NCBI RefSeq assembly: GCF_013133775.1
Contig: NZ_JABGBO010000003.1
Coordinates: forward strand, 186,001 to 250,000
Length of the DNA: 64,000 nucleotides
Reading direction: 5' to 3'
Source: Pelistega europaea
GTDB taxonomy: Bacteria; Pseudomonadota; Gammaproteobacteria; Burkholderiales; Burkholderiaceae_B
The position numbers and the translations under genes are program-made. The notes under the pieces are model-generated. The model worked only from the letters and a program-made list of their open reading frames with translations. It ran no database searches and had not been told where the DNA came from. Of this stretch, positions 13,329-23,901 are shown piece by piece (positions within the stretch are counted from its first letter, which is position 1; the number at the start of each line of letters is the position of its first letter).

Positions 13329-14600
13329 CTATAGACCCATCAAGTGTCTCTTCAATACCTCCCAACGTTCTGGATTTCTTAACCTCAACCGTATATCCTC
13401 TCCTACTCGTTGCTGTTCAACCCATTCAAATGTAGGCACGGTAGATAAATCCGTCAATGCGGGCATCTGAAAAATGTCAAGTCCTGGGCCAATAATCTTG
13501 GGAGCCATATAAACCAGCAATTCATCAATCAATCCAGCCTGTAATAAGGCGCTATTAAGCCCAGCACCAGCTTCCACGTGGATTTCATTAATGCCACGCT
13601 GGGCAAGTAATTCCCAGACGTAATTGAGATTGATATATTTATTTTTTGCCTGTAGCCCCCTCTTTTCCTCAACGACTAACGCCTCATTGCCTTTATGCGG
13701 TTTCCCCTCTTCTTCGACAACTAATTCCTCAGCACCTTTATATAGCACCCCCTCTTCTTCAACAACTAACACCTCTGCTCCTTTATCTTGTAGCATGGCT
13801 TGTTTCTCTGGGTGCTGTGTATGGGTAATCACAAGCACAGGAGCTCCGTTAAAAATCGCTGCATCAACAGGTACTTGAAATTTACCATCTATAACCACAC
13901 GTAAGGGTTGGCGCTCAACCGTAAAAGCTCGCACATTCAATAGTGGATTATCCGCCAGTACTGTACCTACCCCTGTTACCACTGCACTGCTACGTGCACG
14001 CCAATATTGCCCATCTGCTCGCGCCTCTGCACTAGTAATCCACTGTGACACACCATTGTTTAGTGCCAATTTGCCATCTAACGAGCAAGCCAACTTCGTC
14101 CACGTCCACGGTTTACCCACAATCATGCGCGACATAAAGCCAGGGTTTAAGGCTAATGTACGTTCCGCTAATTCAGGATAATAGTCCACGGTGATGCCTG
14201 CCTGTTGTAGTTTCTTAATTCCATTGCCAGCTACCAACGGATTAGGATCAAGACAAGCTACTACCACGCGACCTGCTTTATGCGCAATTAACGCATCTGC
14301 ACAAGGTGGTGTACGTCCAAAATGACTACAAGGCTCTAAAGTTACGTAGAATGTCGCTCCTGCAATATCCTGCTCATGCCCATGTGCTTTGGCATCACGC
14401 AATGCCATCACCTCAGCATGGGGTCCTCCTGCTTTTTGGGTAGAACCTTGTCCTATGATTTGATTATCTTTAACAATGATACAACCCACTCTAGGATTAG
14501 GGTCTGTTATATAAAGAGCCTCTTGTGCGAGAGACTGTGCCTTTTGCATATAGAGGAAATCTGTTTGAGGAACAAGAGAGGAATTTATTATTGGCATCAT
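13329..14600 (-). CDS. ribD: Bifunctional riboflavin deaminase/reductase RibD
   Basis: 423 residues. N-terminal deaminase: HAEVMAL and PCSHFGRTPPCA give the zinc ligands (H, C, C). C-terminal reductase from about residue 160 (PWTWTKLACSLDGKLAL). It performs the second and third steps of riboflavin synthesis. The reductase is interrupted by three imperfect 15-residue repeats (KGAEVLVVEEEG type, about residues 270-315), which make it longer than usual. No strong ribosome site precedes the ATG; a start a few codons further on is possible. Confidence 0.93.
   Translation of the reverse strand: MMPIINSSLVPQTDFLYMQKAQSLAQEALYITDPNPRVGCIIVKDNQIIGQGSTQKAGGPHAEVMALRDAKAHGHEQDIAGATFYVTLEPCSHFGRTPPCADALIAHKAGRVVVACLDPNPLVAGNGIKKLQQAGITVDYYPELAERTLALNPGFMSRMIVGKPWTWTKLACSLDGKLALNNGVSQWITSAEARADGQYWRARSSAVVTGVGTVLADNPLLNVRAFTVERQPLRVVIDGKFQVPVDAAIFNGAPVLVITHTQHPEKQAMLQDKGAEVLVVEEEGVLYKGAEELVVEEEGKPHKGNEALVVEEKRGLQAKNKYINLNYVWELLAQRGINEIHVEAGAGLNSALLQAGLIDELLVYMAPKIIGPGLDIFQMPALTDLSTVPTFEWVEQQRVGEDIRLRLRNPERWEVLKRHLMGL
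13657..13791 (-). repeat. Three 45-bp in-frame repeats inside ribD
   Basis: Units of about 45 bp (about 13657-13701, 13702-13746, 13747-13791), each encoding a variant of KGxExLVVEEEGxxx. Frame is kept. The repeats encode an acidic loop within the reductase domain. Confidence 0.8.
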
Positions 14601-14940
14601 AGTGTACGTAATATATTTTTTAATTCAAAAAGCCTCTTTCTATGTAGCAACAGCATTTTATCTCTTTTTCTTGTTAAAACAAGAATCCATATGCTTGTTA
14701 GCTCATTTGGATGAGTTTGTACTACTTGACTGCTTGATTAACACAGTTCACTTCTCTCGCATTACGGGCAATTTCTGCCTTAAATGACACACCACGACCG
14801 AGAAAGCCCGAGCTCATCTCTGCTAATACTATTCTAATGCAAGGACTGCCAGATAGTTCATGTCTTATCTTCGTCGTAAACAATGGAGTTTTACAGCACT
14901 ATCTGATAAACAACACGGTCCTATGGTATAAACAAACAAA
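14601..14940. other. nrdR-ribD gap with an unassigned minus-strand frame
   Basis: A minus-strand frame ending at 14722 is open back to about 14897 and reads protein-like (SGFLGRGVSFKAEIARNARE) but lacks an ATG. It may be a gene remnant. I see no riboswitch or clear terminator. Confidence 0.3.
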
Positions 14941-15438
14941 TCACCCTTTAACAGGCTCTTCATCAGTTTTAAAAGACTCGGCCACTAATGGCTCCTGAAT
15001 CTCCTGAATCACATGTACAAATTGCTGAATATCCTCAAAACTCTGATATACCGATGCAAAACGTACGTAAGCCACTTGGTCGAGTTGTCGAAGCTCTTGC
15101 ATAACCAACTGCCCAATCTGTGCCGAGGAAATTTCTTTAAGCTGCAGATTGATTAGACGCTCTTGGATGCGTGTTACCGCTTCATCAAGCTTCTCTGCTG
15201 ACACGGGTCGCTTACGCAATGCCAGACGCATACTCCCTTTTAGCTTGTCTATATCAAACTCCATGCGTGTCCCGTTACGTTTAACTACCACAGGAAAATT
15301 AAGTTCAATTCTCTCGTAGGTTGTAAAACGTTTATCGCAAGCAGTACAGCGACGGCGACGACGGATAGTAAGACCATCTTCCGAGGCACGCGAATCTGCA
15401 ACTTGCGTATCAGGATGAGAACAAAAAGGACACTTCAT
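14941..15438 (-). CDS. nrdR: Transcriptional repressor NrdR
   Basis: 165 residues from the ATG at 15438, where the family starts (MKCPFCSH); the longer frame from 15510 adds unrelated residues. Zinc ribbon CPFC...CTAC (residues 3-34) with the basic run RRRRR, then the ATP-cone ([13 protein letters not shown]). It represses ribonucleotide reductase genes in response to nucleotides. It lies between glyA and ribD, as in many beta-proteobacteria. Confidence 0.95.
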   Translation of the reverse strand: MKCPFCSHPDTQVADSRASEDGLTIRRRRRCTACDKRFTTYERIELNFPVVVKRNGTRMEFDIDKLKGSMRLALRKRPVSAEKLDEAVTRIQERLINLQLKEISSAQIGQLVMQELRQLDQVAYVRFASVYQSFEDIQQFVHVIQEIQEPLVAESFKTDEEPVKG

Positions 15439-15580
15439 AATATACTTAAAGGCTCTACGCCTATTTTTTAAAAGAGAGTCTAATATGTCATAACCACTGG
15501 CTAGTACCAAGATAACCCACCTGATACCTTATCAGAACTACCCACTCCAAGAACATGGAGTACCAGACTCTCTTTACAAA

Positions 15581-15608
15581 GAGGAAATACCTAAAAAAGT
15601 ACTTCCTC
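15581..15608 (-). terminator. Possible terminator after glyA
   Basis: GAGGAAATAC (15581-15590) and GTACTTCCTC (15599-15608) form an imperfect stem around a loop containing AAAAAA. Read from glyA it lacks a clean T-run after the stem, so the call is weak. Confidence 0.3.
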
Positions 15609-15624
15609 ATATCATTACCACAAA

Positions 15625-16869
15625 TTATTTATACACTGGGAAGCGTTTGGTCAACTCGTGTACTTTTGCACGAACGGCAGCTAAGTTTGCTTCATCAGTA
15701 GGATTATCCAACACATCTGCAATTAAGTTAGCAGTCAACTCAATTTCAGCTTCTTTAAAGCCACGAGTTGTAGCAGCTGGTGTACCCACACGAATTCCAC
15801 TAGTCACAAAAGGCTTCTCTGGGTCATTAGGAATAGCATTTTTATTCACTGTAATGTGAGCTTTGCCTAAGGCTTCCTCTGCCAATTTACCAGTAATACC
15901 TTTACTACGTAAGTCAACCAACATCACGTGGCTTTCTGTACGGCCAGAAACGATGCGCAAACCACGTTTCACTAGCGTTTCTGCCATCACTTGAGCATTA
16001 CGAACAACTTGTGCTGCATAATCTTTAAACTCAGGAGAAAGTGCCTCTTTAAATGCAGTCGCTTTACCAGCAATTACGTGCATTAATGGACCACCTTGGA
16101 TACCAGGGAAAATCGCAGAATTAATGATTTTTTCATATTCCGCTTTCATCATAATCACACCACCACGTGGACCACGAAGTGATTTGTGTGTTGTAGAAGT
16201 TACGAAATCTGCATGTGGTACTGGGTTAGGATATTGACCACCCACCACTAAACCTGCATAGTGAGCAATATCAACCATAAATAAAGCACCATTGTCATGG
16301 GCAATTTTTGCCATACGCTCAAAATCAATGCGTAATGCATAAGCTGATGCACCACCAACAATAAGTTTAGGTTTATGTTCTTTTGCAAGACGCTCTAGTT
16401 GGTCGTAGTCAATTTCTTCTTTGTCATTAAGACCATAAGAGATAAAGTTGTATAGTTTACCAGACGCATTTACTGGTGAGCCGTGAGTAAGGTGACCTCC
16501 CTCTGCCAAGCTCATACCAAGCACAGTATCACCGGGTTTTAGCACTGCCATGTAAACAGCTTGGTTGGCTTGGGAACCTGAGTTAGGTTGTACGTTAGCC
16601 GCTTCAGCACCAAACATCTGTTTGAGGCGATCAATCGCTAATTGCTCAACAATATCCACAAACTCACAACCACCATAATAGCGCTTACCAGGATAACCTT
16701 CGGCATATTTATTAGTAAGTTGAGATCCTTGTGCCTGCATCACAGCTGGGCTAGTGTAGTTCTCTGACGCAATAAGCTCAATATGTTCTTCTTGACGTAC
16801 ATTTTCTTTTTGAATGGCTGCCCATAATTCTGGGTCTTGTTTATCAAGCGTTAGCGAACGATCAAACAT
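15625..16869 (-). CDS. glyA: Serine hydroxymethyltransferase
   Basis: 414 residues, full length. Converts serine plus tetrahydrofolate to glycine plus methylene-tetrahydrofolate with PLP. The PLP lysine is in [14 protein letters not shown]; also seen are ASENYTS near the start and [20 protein letters not shown] precedes the start. It is the source of one-carbon units and is not overlapped by neighbours. Confidence 0.97.
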   Translation of the reverse strand: MFDRSLTLDKQDPELWAAIQKENVRQEEHIELIASENYTSPAVMQAQGSQLTNKYAEGYPGKRYYGGCEFVDIVEQLAIDRLKQMFGAEAANVQPNSGSQANQAVYMAVLKPGDTVLGMSLAEGGHLTHGSPVNASGKLYNFISYGLNDKEEIDYDQLERLAKEHKPKLIVGGASAYALRIDFERMAKIAHDNGALFMVDIAHYAGLVVGGQYPNPVPHADFVTSTTHKSLRGPRGGVIMMKAEYEKIINSAIFPGIQGGPLMHVIAGKATAFKEALSPEFKDYAAQVVRNAQVMAETLVKRGLRIVSGRTESHVMLVDLRSKGITGKLAEEALGKAHITVNKNAIPNDPEKPFVTSGIRVGTPAATTRGFKEAEIELTANLIADVLDNPTDEANLAAVRAKVHELTKRFPVYK

Positions 16870-17006
16870 GAATTATCTCCTAAGATTTAACACATAAAGC
16901 AATATACAAAATGACACTCTATGTGTCGTCAAACTAAAATAAACTAATCCACCACTCAAAAAGCGATAGACTTATTAAAAGAAGTTACAACTATAAGCAC
17001 CCTGAG

Positions 17007-17639
17007 TTATGCTGTCAAGCGAGGATTTAAACTATAGGTACCCATAATGGTATCTTGTGCCAAAATATGACCTTGCATTGCTGCTAATACCTCTTGTGCA
17101 GTAAAGTTGCCCTCTACTGGTAACTTGGCAATGTCGAGTGCATACACTGTGAAATAGTAACGATGAGGGATTGAATCATTAAACGGAGGGCAAGGGCCAT
17201 CGTAGCCAAAGTAATCCCCTTTCATGTCAGGGTCACTAGCGAACCATTGAGTGTAGTTATTTAAGCCATGACGCATTTTGCCATTTGCTGTCAACGGACC
17301 ACTCTTTCCTTTGGGAGTGACATCTTTGGAAAATGCTCCCTCTGCAATTTCACGCATATCTGCAGGAATATCCACCATGACCCAATGGTAAAAATCCGTA
17401 CGAGGTAAATCCGCAGGCACTTCTCTATCAACTTGGTTCACATCATCCGCCTTGGTAGGCGCATCAGTATCCACCATAATCAACACAAAAGATTGTGTGC
17501 CTTCTGGAACATCTTTCCAAGATAAATCTGGATTTAAATTAGAAGAAAGCGCAATATGTGTCTCTTTGTCTTGTTTACCAAAGGCATAATGAGGGTGTAT
17601 CGCTTGTCCATTAATAATGCCTAAACTCGTTAATTTCAT
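17007..17639 (-). CDS. PEBP-family protein (YbhB/YbcL type)
   Basis: 210 residues. Phosphatidylethanolamine-binding-protein fold, with the ligand-site motifs DTDAPTK (near 55), HWVMVDIP (near 86) and YDGPCPPFNDSIPHRY (about 147-162). No signal peptide, so cytoplasmic. The bacterial members (Raf-kinase-inhibitor-like) have no settled role. AAGGAAGTG precedes the ATG. Stands alone between tyrS and glyA. Confidence 0.9.
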   Translation of the reverse strand: MKLTSLGIINGQAIHPHYAFGKQDKETHIALSSNLNPDLSWKDVPEGTQSFVLIMVDTDAPTKADDVNQVDREVPADLPRTDFYHWVMVDIPADMREIAEGAFSKDVTPKGKSGPLTANGKMRHGLNNYTQWFASDPDMKGDYFGYDGPCPPFNDSIPHRYYFTVYALDIAKLPVEGNFTAQEVLAAMQGHILAQDTIMGTYSLNPRLTA

Positions 17640-17820
17640 AACACTTCCTTTTAAAACAATGAGCTACACCAGTCCAAACTAACATTCTCGGAGCAGTGTG
17701 TTCATCAACGTTATCAATTCACTCTTCAATTTGTGTATATACTCAACACATTAAAAGTGGTTCATACAGACAGTAACCCTCTACATGCCCAAGGCATATT
17801 GATGGTTTATACCCATTCTG

Positions 17821-19047
17821 CTACGCTGTCACTGTCACACGAGCAAAGCGTCGTTTACCAACCTGTACCACATAAGTACCTGCCTCTAAACGCACGCCTT
17901 TGTCTTCAATTTTCTGCCCATCTACTTTCACCCCTCCTTGTTGGATGTTGCGAGTTGCCTCTGAGCCTGAACTGACCAAACCAGAATCACGCAACACCGC
18001 CACAATACCCAAAGGAGCTCCTGACAAAGTCACTTCTGGCATATCATCAGGAATCTGACCGTCACGGAATCGCGCCTCAAAATCAGCTAGTGCCTTATCT
18101 GCAGCGGCGGCATCATGAAAACGCGTAATAATTTCTTGAGCAAGTGCAACCTTAATATTACGCGGATTTTCACCCTGTTCAGTAGCTTTTTTCAAAACAG
18201 CTATTTCATCTAATGTCTTCGCTGATAATAGCTCATAGTAATTCCACATAAGATCATCAGAAATCGACATAATCTTACCGAACATACTATCGGGGGCTTC
18301 GGTAATACCAACATAGTTGTTTTTAGATTTAGACATCTTTTCTACGCCGTCTAAACCGACCAACAATGGCATAGTAAGTACAGATTGCTGCGGTTGACCA
18401 TATTCTTTTTGAAGCTCACGACCTACCAATAAATTAAATTTTTGATCCGTCCCTCCCAACTCTAAATCTGCCTTTAATGCGACTGAGTCATATCCTTGGA
18501 GCAATGGGTACAAGAACTCATGCACGGAAATAGGAATACCGCCTTTAAAGCGTTTGGTGAAATCATCACGTTCCATGATACGAGCCACGGTATAACGTGA
18601 CGCAAGTTGAATCAAACCGCGAGCCCCCAACTCATCACACCAAGCCGAGTTATAACGAATTTCAGTACGCGCTGGATCTAGAATCTTAGCTGCTTGCTCA
18701 TAATATGTCTGTGCATTTTGTTCAATCTGCTCGCGTGATAATGGTGGACGAGTAGAGTTGCGGCCACTGGGATCACCAATCGCTGCTGTAAAGTCACCAA
18801 TCAAGAAAATCACTTGATGACCCATATCTTGGAGCTGACGCATTTTCATCAATACCACAGTATGACCTAGGTGAATATCAGGTGCTGTAGGATCCATACC
18901 TAACTTGATGCGTAAAGGTACCCCTGTGTCATAGCTTTTCTGTAATTTTTGTGCAAACTCACTTTCTACAAGCAATTCATCGACACCACGCAATACGGTT
19001 TTCATATCACGTTCTACTTCAGCACTGATTTTGATTTCTTCTGACAT
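17821..19047 (-). CDS. tyrS: Tyrosyl-tRNA synthetase
   Basis: 408 residues. Class I synthetase: HIGH-type motif [10 protein letters not shown] (near 54), KMSKS ([11 protein letters not shown]) and a C-terminal S4-like RNA-binding domain ([12 protein letters not shown], to the end). Charges tRNA-Tyr. No T-box or other leader element is seen upstream. Transcribed away from anmK. Confidence 0.97.
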   Translation of the reverse strand: MSEEIKISAEVERDMKTVLRGVDELLVESEFAQKLQKSYDTGVPLRIKLGMDPTAPDIHLGHTVVLMKMRQLQDMGHQVIFLIGDFTAAIGDPSGRNSTRPPLSREQIEQNAQTYYEQAAKILDPARTEIRYNSAWCDELGARGLIQLASRYTVARIMERDDFTKRFKGGIPISVHEFLYPLLQGYDSVALKADLELGGTDQKFNLLVGRELQKEYGQPQQSVLTMPLLVGLDGVEKMSKSKNNYVGITEAPDSMFGKIMSISDDLMWNYYELLSAKTLDEIAVLKKATEQGENPRNIKVALAQEIITRFHDAAAADKALADFEARFRDGQIPDDMPEVTLSGAPLGIVAVLRDSGLVSSGSEATRNIQQGGVKVDGQKIEDKGVRLEAGTYVVQVGKRRFARVTVTA

Positions 19048-19351
19048 TTCCTATTCTCTAAAAAATAACAATAACCTTAATAAAATAAAGGGGGTATTTA
19101 ACCTTATGAGTGAGCAACTCTATTCTCACTCTATCCATTATTTGTTGCCTCTCACAAAAACCTAAGTGGCAACACTATCACACCTTCTCTAAAACCAACC
19201 ATTCGATCTGTATATAACCGTCTATGCTTGCCTATTTTGTAGCACACACATAAAAGACCTTTCGATTTCAAAAAGATACTTACGAGCTTTAAGATATGTG
19301 ACATTTCTCGTCTACAATACCACATTATAACCATTTCAAGGAAATTATCAG
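19048..19351. other. Divergent tyrS/anmK promoter region
   Basis: 304 bp between divergent genes. I see no structured element, only AT-rich sequence suited to promoters; AAGGAAATTATCAG precedes anmK. Confidence 0.4.
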
Positions 19352-20524
19352 ATGAATTTGACATCAAACCAACAGTACTTTATTGGTCTTATGTCAGGCA
19401 CAAGCACTGACGGTGTAGATGGTGCTTTAATTCTGTTTGAACAAGAATTAACTCCTCGCATCATCAGTTTTGAAAGCATCGCTATGCCTGCTGAGCTGAG
19501 GGAAACCTTTCTCCAACTAAACCATGCAGGAGATAATGAAATTGAAAAGTCCTACCTAGCTGCCAATCATCTTGCTGATTTGTATGCACAATGTTGTTTG
19601 CAACTACTGCACAGTGCAGATCTAAAAGCCAATCAGATTACCGCTATTGGTGCCCATGGGCAAACGGTAAGACATCGTCCTGATTTGGGATTCACCGTAC
19701 AACTTAATGCTCCTGCACGTCTAGCAGAACTAACAGGCATTGATGTTATTGCCGACTTTCGTAGCCGTGACATCGCCGCTGGCGGACAGGGTGCGCCATT
19801 TGCTCCTCTACTTCATCAAGCACTTTTTGCAGATCCTCAGAAAACGCGTGTAGTCCTTAATCTCGGCGGTATTGCAAACATTACTTTATTACGCCCTAAT
19901 GCACCATTATTAGGCTTTGATACTGGACCTGCCAATGCTCTCATGGATGGATGGATTTCCCATCACCAAGGCTTATCTTTTGACAAAGACGGGGCATGGG
20001 GAGCAAGTGGTAAAGTAATCCCATCACTACTTAATCGTTTGTTAGATGAACCTTATTTTCAACAAGCGGCACCCAAGTCAACAGGCAGAGATTTATTTAA
20101 TATGTCTTGGCTCAAAAAACATTTACAAGCCGAACAGCTATCGCATCTGCTCTCTTCACAAACCCAATCGACTGGCAAACCCACAAATGGCAAGGGAGTT
20201 TCTACGTCTGATGTGATGGCAACGCTCCGTGCATTAACCTCCCGCAGTGTCGCACAATCTATCCAACGCTACAGCTCTCATGTGGATGAGGTTATTGTCT
20301 GTGGAGGTGGTTCTAAAAATAAAGCTTTAATGGCAGAGTTAACTCAACTTATGCAATGTGATGTAAAACCCATTGAAGCATATGGGTTGGATAGTCAAGC
20401 TGTCGAAGCTTTAGCTTTTGCTTGGTTAGCGAAAGCCTGTGTAGAAAGAAAACCACTCGGTTTTCCTAGTGTTACGGGCTCTTCTCATCCAAGTATTGCT
20501 GGTGCCATCTATCCAAGCAAATAA
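19352..20524 (+). CDS. anmK: Anhydro-N-acetylmuramic acid kinase
   Basis: 390 residues. Sugar-kinase/actin-fold family: GLMSGTSTDGVDGAL (near 12), GAHGQTVRHRP (near 99), NLGGIANIT (about 169) and VCGGGSKN (near 318). Phosphorylates and opens 1,6-anhydro-MurNAc during cell-wall recycling in the cytoplasm. Converges on the Sel1 gene with only 6 bp between stops. Confidence 0.95.
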   Translation: MNLTSNQQYFIGLMSGTSTDGVDGALILFEQELTPRIISFESIAMPAELRETFLQLNHAGDNEIEKSYLAANHLADLYAQCCLQLLHSADLKANQITAIGAHGQTVRHRPDLGFTVQLNAPARLAELTGIDVIADFRSRDIAAGGQGAPFAPLLHQALFADPQKTRVVLNLGGIANITLLRPNAPLLGFDTGPANALMDGWISHHQGLSFDKDGAWGASGKVIPSLLNRLLDEPYFQQAAPKSTGRDLFNMSWLKKHLQAEQLSHLLSSQTQSTGKPTNGKGVSTSDVMATLRALTSRSVAQSIQRYSSHVDEVIVCGGGSKNKALMAELTQLMQCDVKPIEAYGLDSQAVEALAFAWLAKACVERKPLGFPSVTGSSHPSIAGAIYPSK

Positions 20525-20530
20525 CGGTAT

Positions 20531-23200
20531 TTAAGGAAAATCAATCAAGTCTTTCATCTGGCAGGCACGTCTATTCTCGAGTTCACACGCAGACTGATAA
20601 AGTTGAATAGCCTTACCTTTCTGTGAAGGGGAGCTTATATAAAGCTCCCCTGCCTGTTGCATAGCAGCCTCTGATTGAATCGCTTTACCTCGCATACCAA
20701 CCAAATCACCAAATAATTTTTGTAGTGCTGGGCTTGCTTGGATGAAATCTTCGGCTTCATCAAATGCAGGAGGGTATAAGCTCAATAGAGGGGAAAGCAA
20801 TAGCACCCATGCTTTCTCTTCATCTTGATGAACGCTCTCACCCCATTTATACATGGTTGCTAATACATAAGCAGAAGCTGGTACTCCTGCATTTGTTGCA
20901 CGCGTTAACCAATCCCTTGCCTGTTGATAATTCTGCTCTACATTTTCACCTAGGTAATACCACATTCCCATCATGTGCATCGCACCACCATGCCCTTGTT
21001 TTGCTGCTCGGTCAAACCAATATTGAGCTTGCTGCATATCCTTAGGAAACCCCTTTCCAAGATAATAACTCAAGCCAAGTAGATAGGAGGCATCACTACT
21101 ACGATAGTTTTTACTTAAAATAGGAATAATTTCTTTCATATCGGCCCATGCTTGCTGTTCAAAAGCCAATCGACTACGTATCCATCGTAAATTATCTTGA
21201 GCTAAAAAAGCATAATATACTCGCGACTGTATATACTCCGAATAAGCAAATGCTTGAAGCTCTTGGGTTCGTTTTGCTACTCTCGTACGCAAAAACTCCA
21301 CGGTTTTTGCAGCACCCTCACTACCACTCTGTGCCTTGAGTAGCCAATCCATTGCTAAAGATGTATTTTGCTCGCCTCCTTCACCTGACAGATAAAGTAA
21401 ACCAAGTAAATATTGTGCTTCACTATGATTTTGCTCGGCAGCCTTTGCAAACCACATTCTTCCTTGCTGTTTGTCCTGCTGACCGTCTACAGAAAAATAC
21501 ATCTTACCGAGCTGCACTTGTGCATCAGCAAAGTTTTGCTGTGCGGCTTTGGTAAACCACTCTAGGGCTAGTTTGTCATTTTTAGTTGCCCCCTCACCAA
21601 AGAAATACATCTCCCCCAATGCCATTTGAGCTGGGGCCAAACCCTTCTTCGCGGCCTTAGTCAGCCAATACTTTGCCTGTTCAAAATTAGGTTTCTTATC
21701 TTTATCATTTCGGTAGAACATACCCATCGCATATTCTGCCTTCGCCGAGTTATGCAGCAACGCTTTCTTGTACCATTGTTCTGCTAGCTTAATATTTTTT
21801 GTGACACCCAAACCGCCAAGATAAATATTCCCTAGATAAATCTGAGCAAGCATATCATTTTGTGCTGCAGCTTTCTCATACCATTTTTTAGCAACGGTGT
21901 AATCTTGTGGAACACCGTTACCAAAATAGTACATATTCGCCAATTGTCGTTGTGAAAAATCGATATTGTATTGCGTAGCAGCCTCTTCTAGAAAAGTGCG
22001 TGCTTTAGCATAATCAATCGCTGTCCCCCTACCCGCATAATAAATATCTCCTAACAGTGAAGAAGTACTCTGATACCCCAACTGATAGGCTCTTTCTAAT
22101 AATATTCTAGCTTTAACAAAATCCTGCGGAACGCCCTTACCCTTGTAATAATGCTCTCCCAGCAAAGCCAGCGCTTCAGAATTATCATCTTGTGCGCCTT
22201 TCTCTAACCAATAAATAGCCTGTGCATCGTCCTGCTCTGTTCCTCCCAGACCAACAGAATAGAATTTACCCAAGCCTGCCTGTGCACCCGCATAGCCATT
22301 TGCTGCAGCTTTTTCAGTCCAGTACCTTGCTTTTGCATAATCCTGTTGAACCCCTTCTCCGGCATAATACAGCTCTGCCAACCAATACTGGGCTTCTGCA
22401 TCCTCTTGTACTGCTGCTTTTTCAAACCACTCTTTTGCTTTTTTATAATCTTGTTGAACAGATTGACCAAAGTAATAAAGCTTACCCAATCCTCGTAACG
22501 CAGCTGGATTTCCCCCTGGCGCTGCCTTCTCGTAATACTCTCGTGCCTTGGCATAATCTCGAGGAACTCCTTGTCCACTATGGTACATCGTTCCTAAACT
22601 AACGAGTGCTTCATTAATCCCCTGCAACTCTGCTCGCTCAAACCAAGTTTTTGCTTGTCCATAATCTTGTGCTACACCTAAACCCTCCTGATAAAGCCCA
22701 CCAAGATTCCATTGTGCAACGGCATGACCTAACAAAGCTGCCTTTTCAAACCAAAAAAACGCTTTTTGATGATCAACTTTACCTGTTTTCCCAAACAAAT
22801 AAATTCGTCCAAGGGAAAACTGAGCCTGCGACTCATTTTGTTCTGCCGCCTTGGTATACCAAAAGATTGCTTTATCAATGTCTAGGGGAAGCCCATCACC
22901 AAACTCATACAAATCCCCCAAGCTGGTTTGGGCTTTGTCATGACCTTGTTGTGCCGCTTTTTCAAACCATATAGCCGCTTGTGTAGGATCTTTGGGCGTT
23001 CCTCTCCCTCTGTAGTACATATCTCCCAACATGTACTGTAGGTCTGGGTGTTGTGTTCTGGTCGCCTGTTCATACCCCCAGGCAAAATCAGAGGCGTTCG
23101 TTCTAGGATAAGGAGGGGGAGGAATATCAAGGGGTTGCGCAAAGGCAACAGAAAGGAGGAAGAAAGGGAGAAAGGATAAGGTTTTATACCAAACACTCAT
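20531..23200 (-). CDS. Secreted protein with 19 Sel1-like repeats
   Basis: 889 residues with an N-terminal signal peptide (LSFLPFFLLSVAFA), so exported to the periplasm. I count 16 consecutive Sel1 repeats (36 residues each, pattern A-x2-x-LG-x-x-Y-x2-G-x-G-V-x-x-D-x-x-x-A-x2-W-x2-K-A-A) from about residue 37, a non-repeat helical section (about 620-695), then three more. Sel1 arrays form curved solenoids that bind proteins, peptidoglycan or its enzymes. No catalytic domain seen. It starts 18 bp after erpA, probably in one transcript. Ligand unknown. Confidence 0.85.
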   Translation of the reverse strand: MSVWYKTLSFLPFFLLSVAFAQPLDIPPPPYPRTNASDFAWGYEQATRTQHPDLQYMLGDMYYRGRGTPKDPTQAAIWFEKAAQQGHDKAQTSLGDLYEFGDGLPLDIDKAIFWYTKAAEQNESQAQFSLGRIYLFGKTGKVDHQKAFFWFEKAALLGHAVAQWNLGGLYQEGLGVAQDYGQAKTWFERAELQGINEALVSLGTMYHSGQGVPRDYAKAREYYEKAAPGGNPAALRGLGKLYYFGQSVQQDYKKAKEWFEKAAVQEDAEAQYWLAELYYAGEGVQQDYAKARYWTEKAAANGYAGAQAGLGKFYSVGLGGTEQDDAQAIYWLEKGAQDDNSEALALLGEHYYKGKGVPQDFVKARILLERAYQLGYQSTSSLLGDIYYAGRGTAIDYAKARTFLEEAATQYNIDFSQRQLANMYYFGNGVPQDYTVAKKWYEKAAAQNDMLAQIYLGNIYLGGLGVTKNIKLAEQWYKKALLHNSAKAEYAMGMFYRNDKDKKPNFEQAKYWLTKAAKKGLAPAQMALGEMYFFGEGATKNDKLALEWFTKAAQQNFADAQVQLGKMYFSVDGQQDKQQGRMWFAKAAEQNHSEAQYLLGLLYLSGEGGEQNTSLAMDWLLKAQSGSEGAAKTVEFLRTRVAKRTQELQAFAYSEYIQSRVYYAFLAQDNLRWIRSRLAFEQQAWADMKEIIPILSKNYRSSDASYLLGLSYYLGKGFPKDMQQAQYWFDRAAKQGHGGAMHMMGMWYYLGENVEQNYQQARDWLTRATNAGVPASAYVLATMYKWGESVHQDEEKAWVLLLSPLLSLYPPAFDEAEDFIQASPALQKLFGDLVGMRGKAIQSEAAMQQAGELYISSPSQKGKAIQLYQSACELENRRACQMKDLIDFP

Positions 23201-23218
23201 CTCTCTCCCATATAGAGA

Positions 23219-23581
23219 CTAGACACTAAATGACGAACCGCACCCGCAGGTCGTCGAAGCATTAGGATTACGGATTACAAATTGAGAGCCTTCGATATCC
23301 TCTTTGTAATCAATCTCAGCTCCAACAAGATATTGGAAACTCATTGGATCAACTAAAAGTTGAACACCGTCTTTATCAATCACAGTATCTTCTTCATCAA
23401 CACTCTCATCAAAGGTAAAACCATATTGGAAACCTGAACAACCACCACCTTGTACAAACACTCGCAATTTAAGATCTGGATTACCCTCATCAATTAACAA
23501 ATCCTTAACCTTTGCTGCCGCAGCGTCGGTAAAAATAATAGTTGTCGGTGTTTGTAAATCAACAGACTCAATAACACTCAT
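23219..23581 (-). CDS. erpA: Iron-sulfur cluster insertion protein ErpA
   Basis: 120 residues, A-type carrier with the three ligand cysteines: [10 protein letters not shown] (near 48) and TCGCGSSF near the end. Transfers [Fe-S] clusters to target proteins. Followed after 18 bp by the Sel1 gene. GGAGTAAACA precedes the start. Confidence 0.95.
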   Translation of the reverse strand: MSVIESVDLQTPTTIIFTDAAAAKVKDLLIDEGNPDLKLRVFVQGGGCSGFQYGFTFDESVDEEDTVIDKDGVQLLVDPMSFQYLVGAEIDYKEDIEGSQFVIRNPNASTTCGCGSSFSV

Positions 23582-23901
23582 TGTTTACTCCTGATGATAT
23601 TCATCATCAATCAATTTAATGCAATACCTAATATTAGCACAAAAGGGAATACACTCGATAATAACCCTGTCACTAGTCAAGTTAATCCGAGTGATACACC
23701 TTAAAAAACTCATGTGCGACAAAATAATGATGGATTTGCGACTTGCTTCACTTATCCACCTATCACTTCCCTATATGACGATAAATGCAAAGAAATCAAT
23801 ACCTCGTCTACTGCTTGTCACATGCATTTAGTCATCATATAGCACTGTTTTTCTAAGTATGTAAACCATTCAATATGGTGATTACTACAACTTACACTTA
23901 C
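23582..23901. other. argC-erpA gap
   Basis: 320 bp with no gene I can support. A 70-codon plus-strand frame has no ribosome site or family resemblance. It presumably holds the erpA promoter. Confidence 0.4.

Noticed and set aside
12397-14600. FMN riboswitch before ribD or ribE
   Set aside because: I could not find the conserved riboswitch helices in the upstream gaps.
22204-22602. Overlapping frames of about 125 codons on both strands inside the Sel1 gene
   Set aside because: They are shadows of the repeat-rich gene and follow its periodicity.
23619-23831. 70-codon frame between argC and erpA
   Set aside because: No ribosome site and no recognisable protein features.
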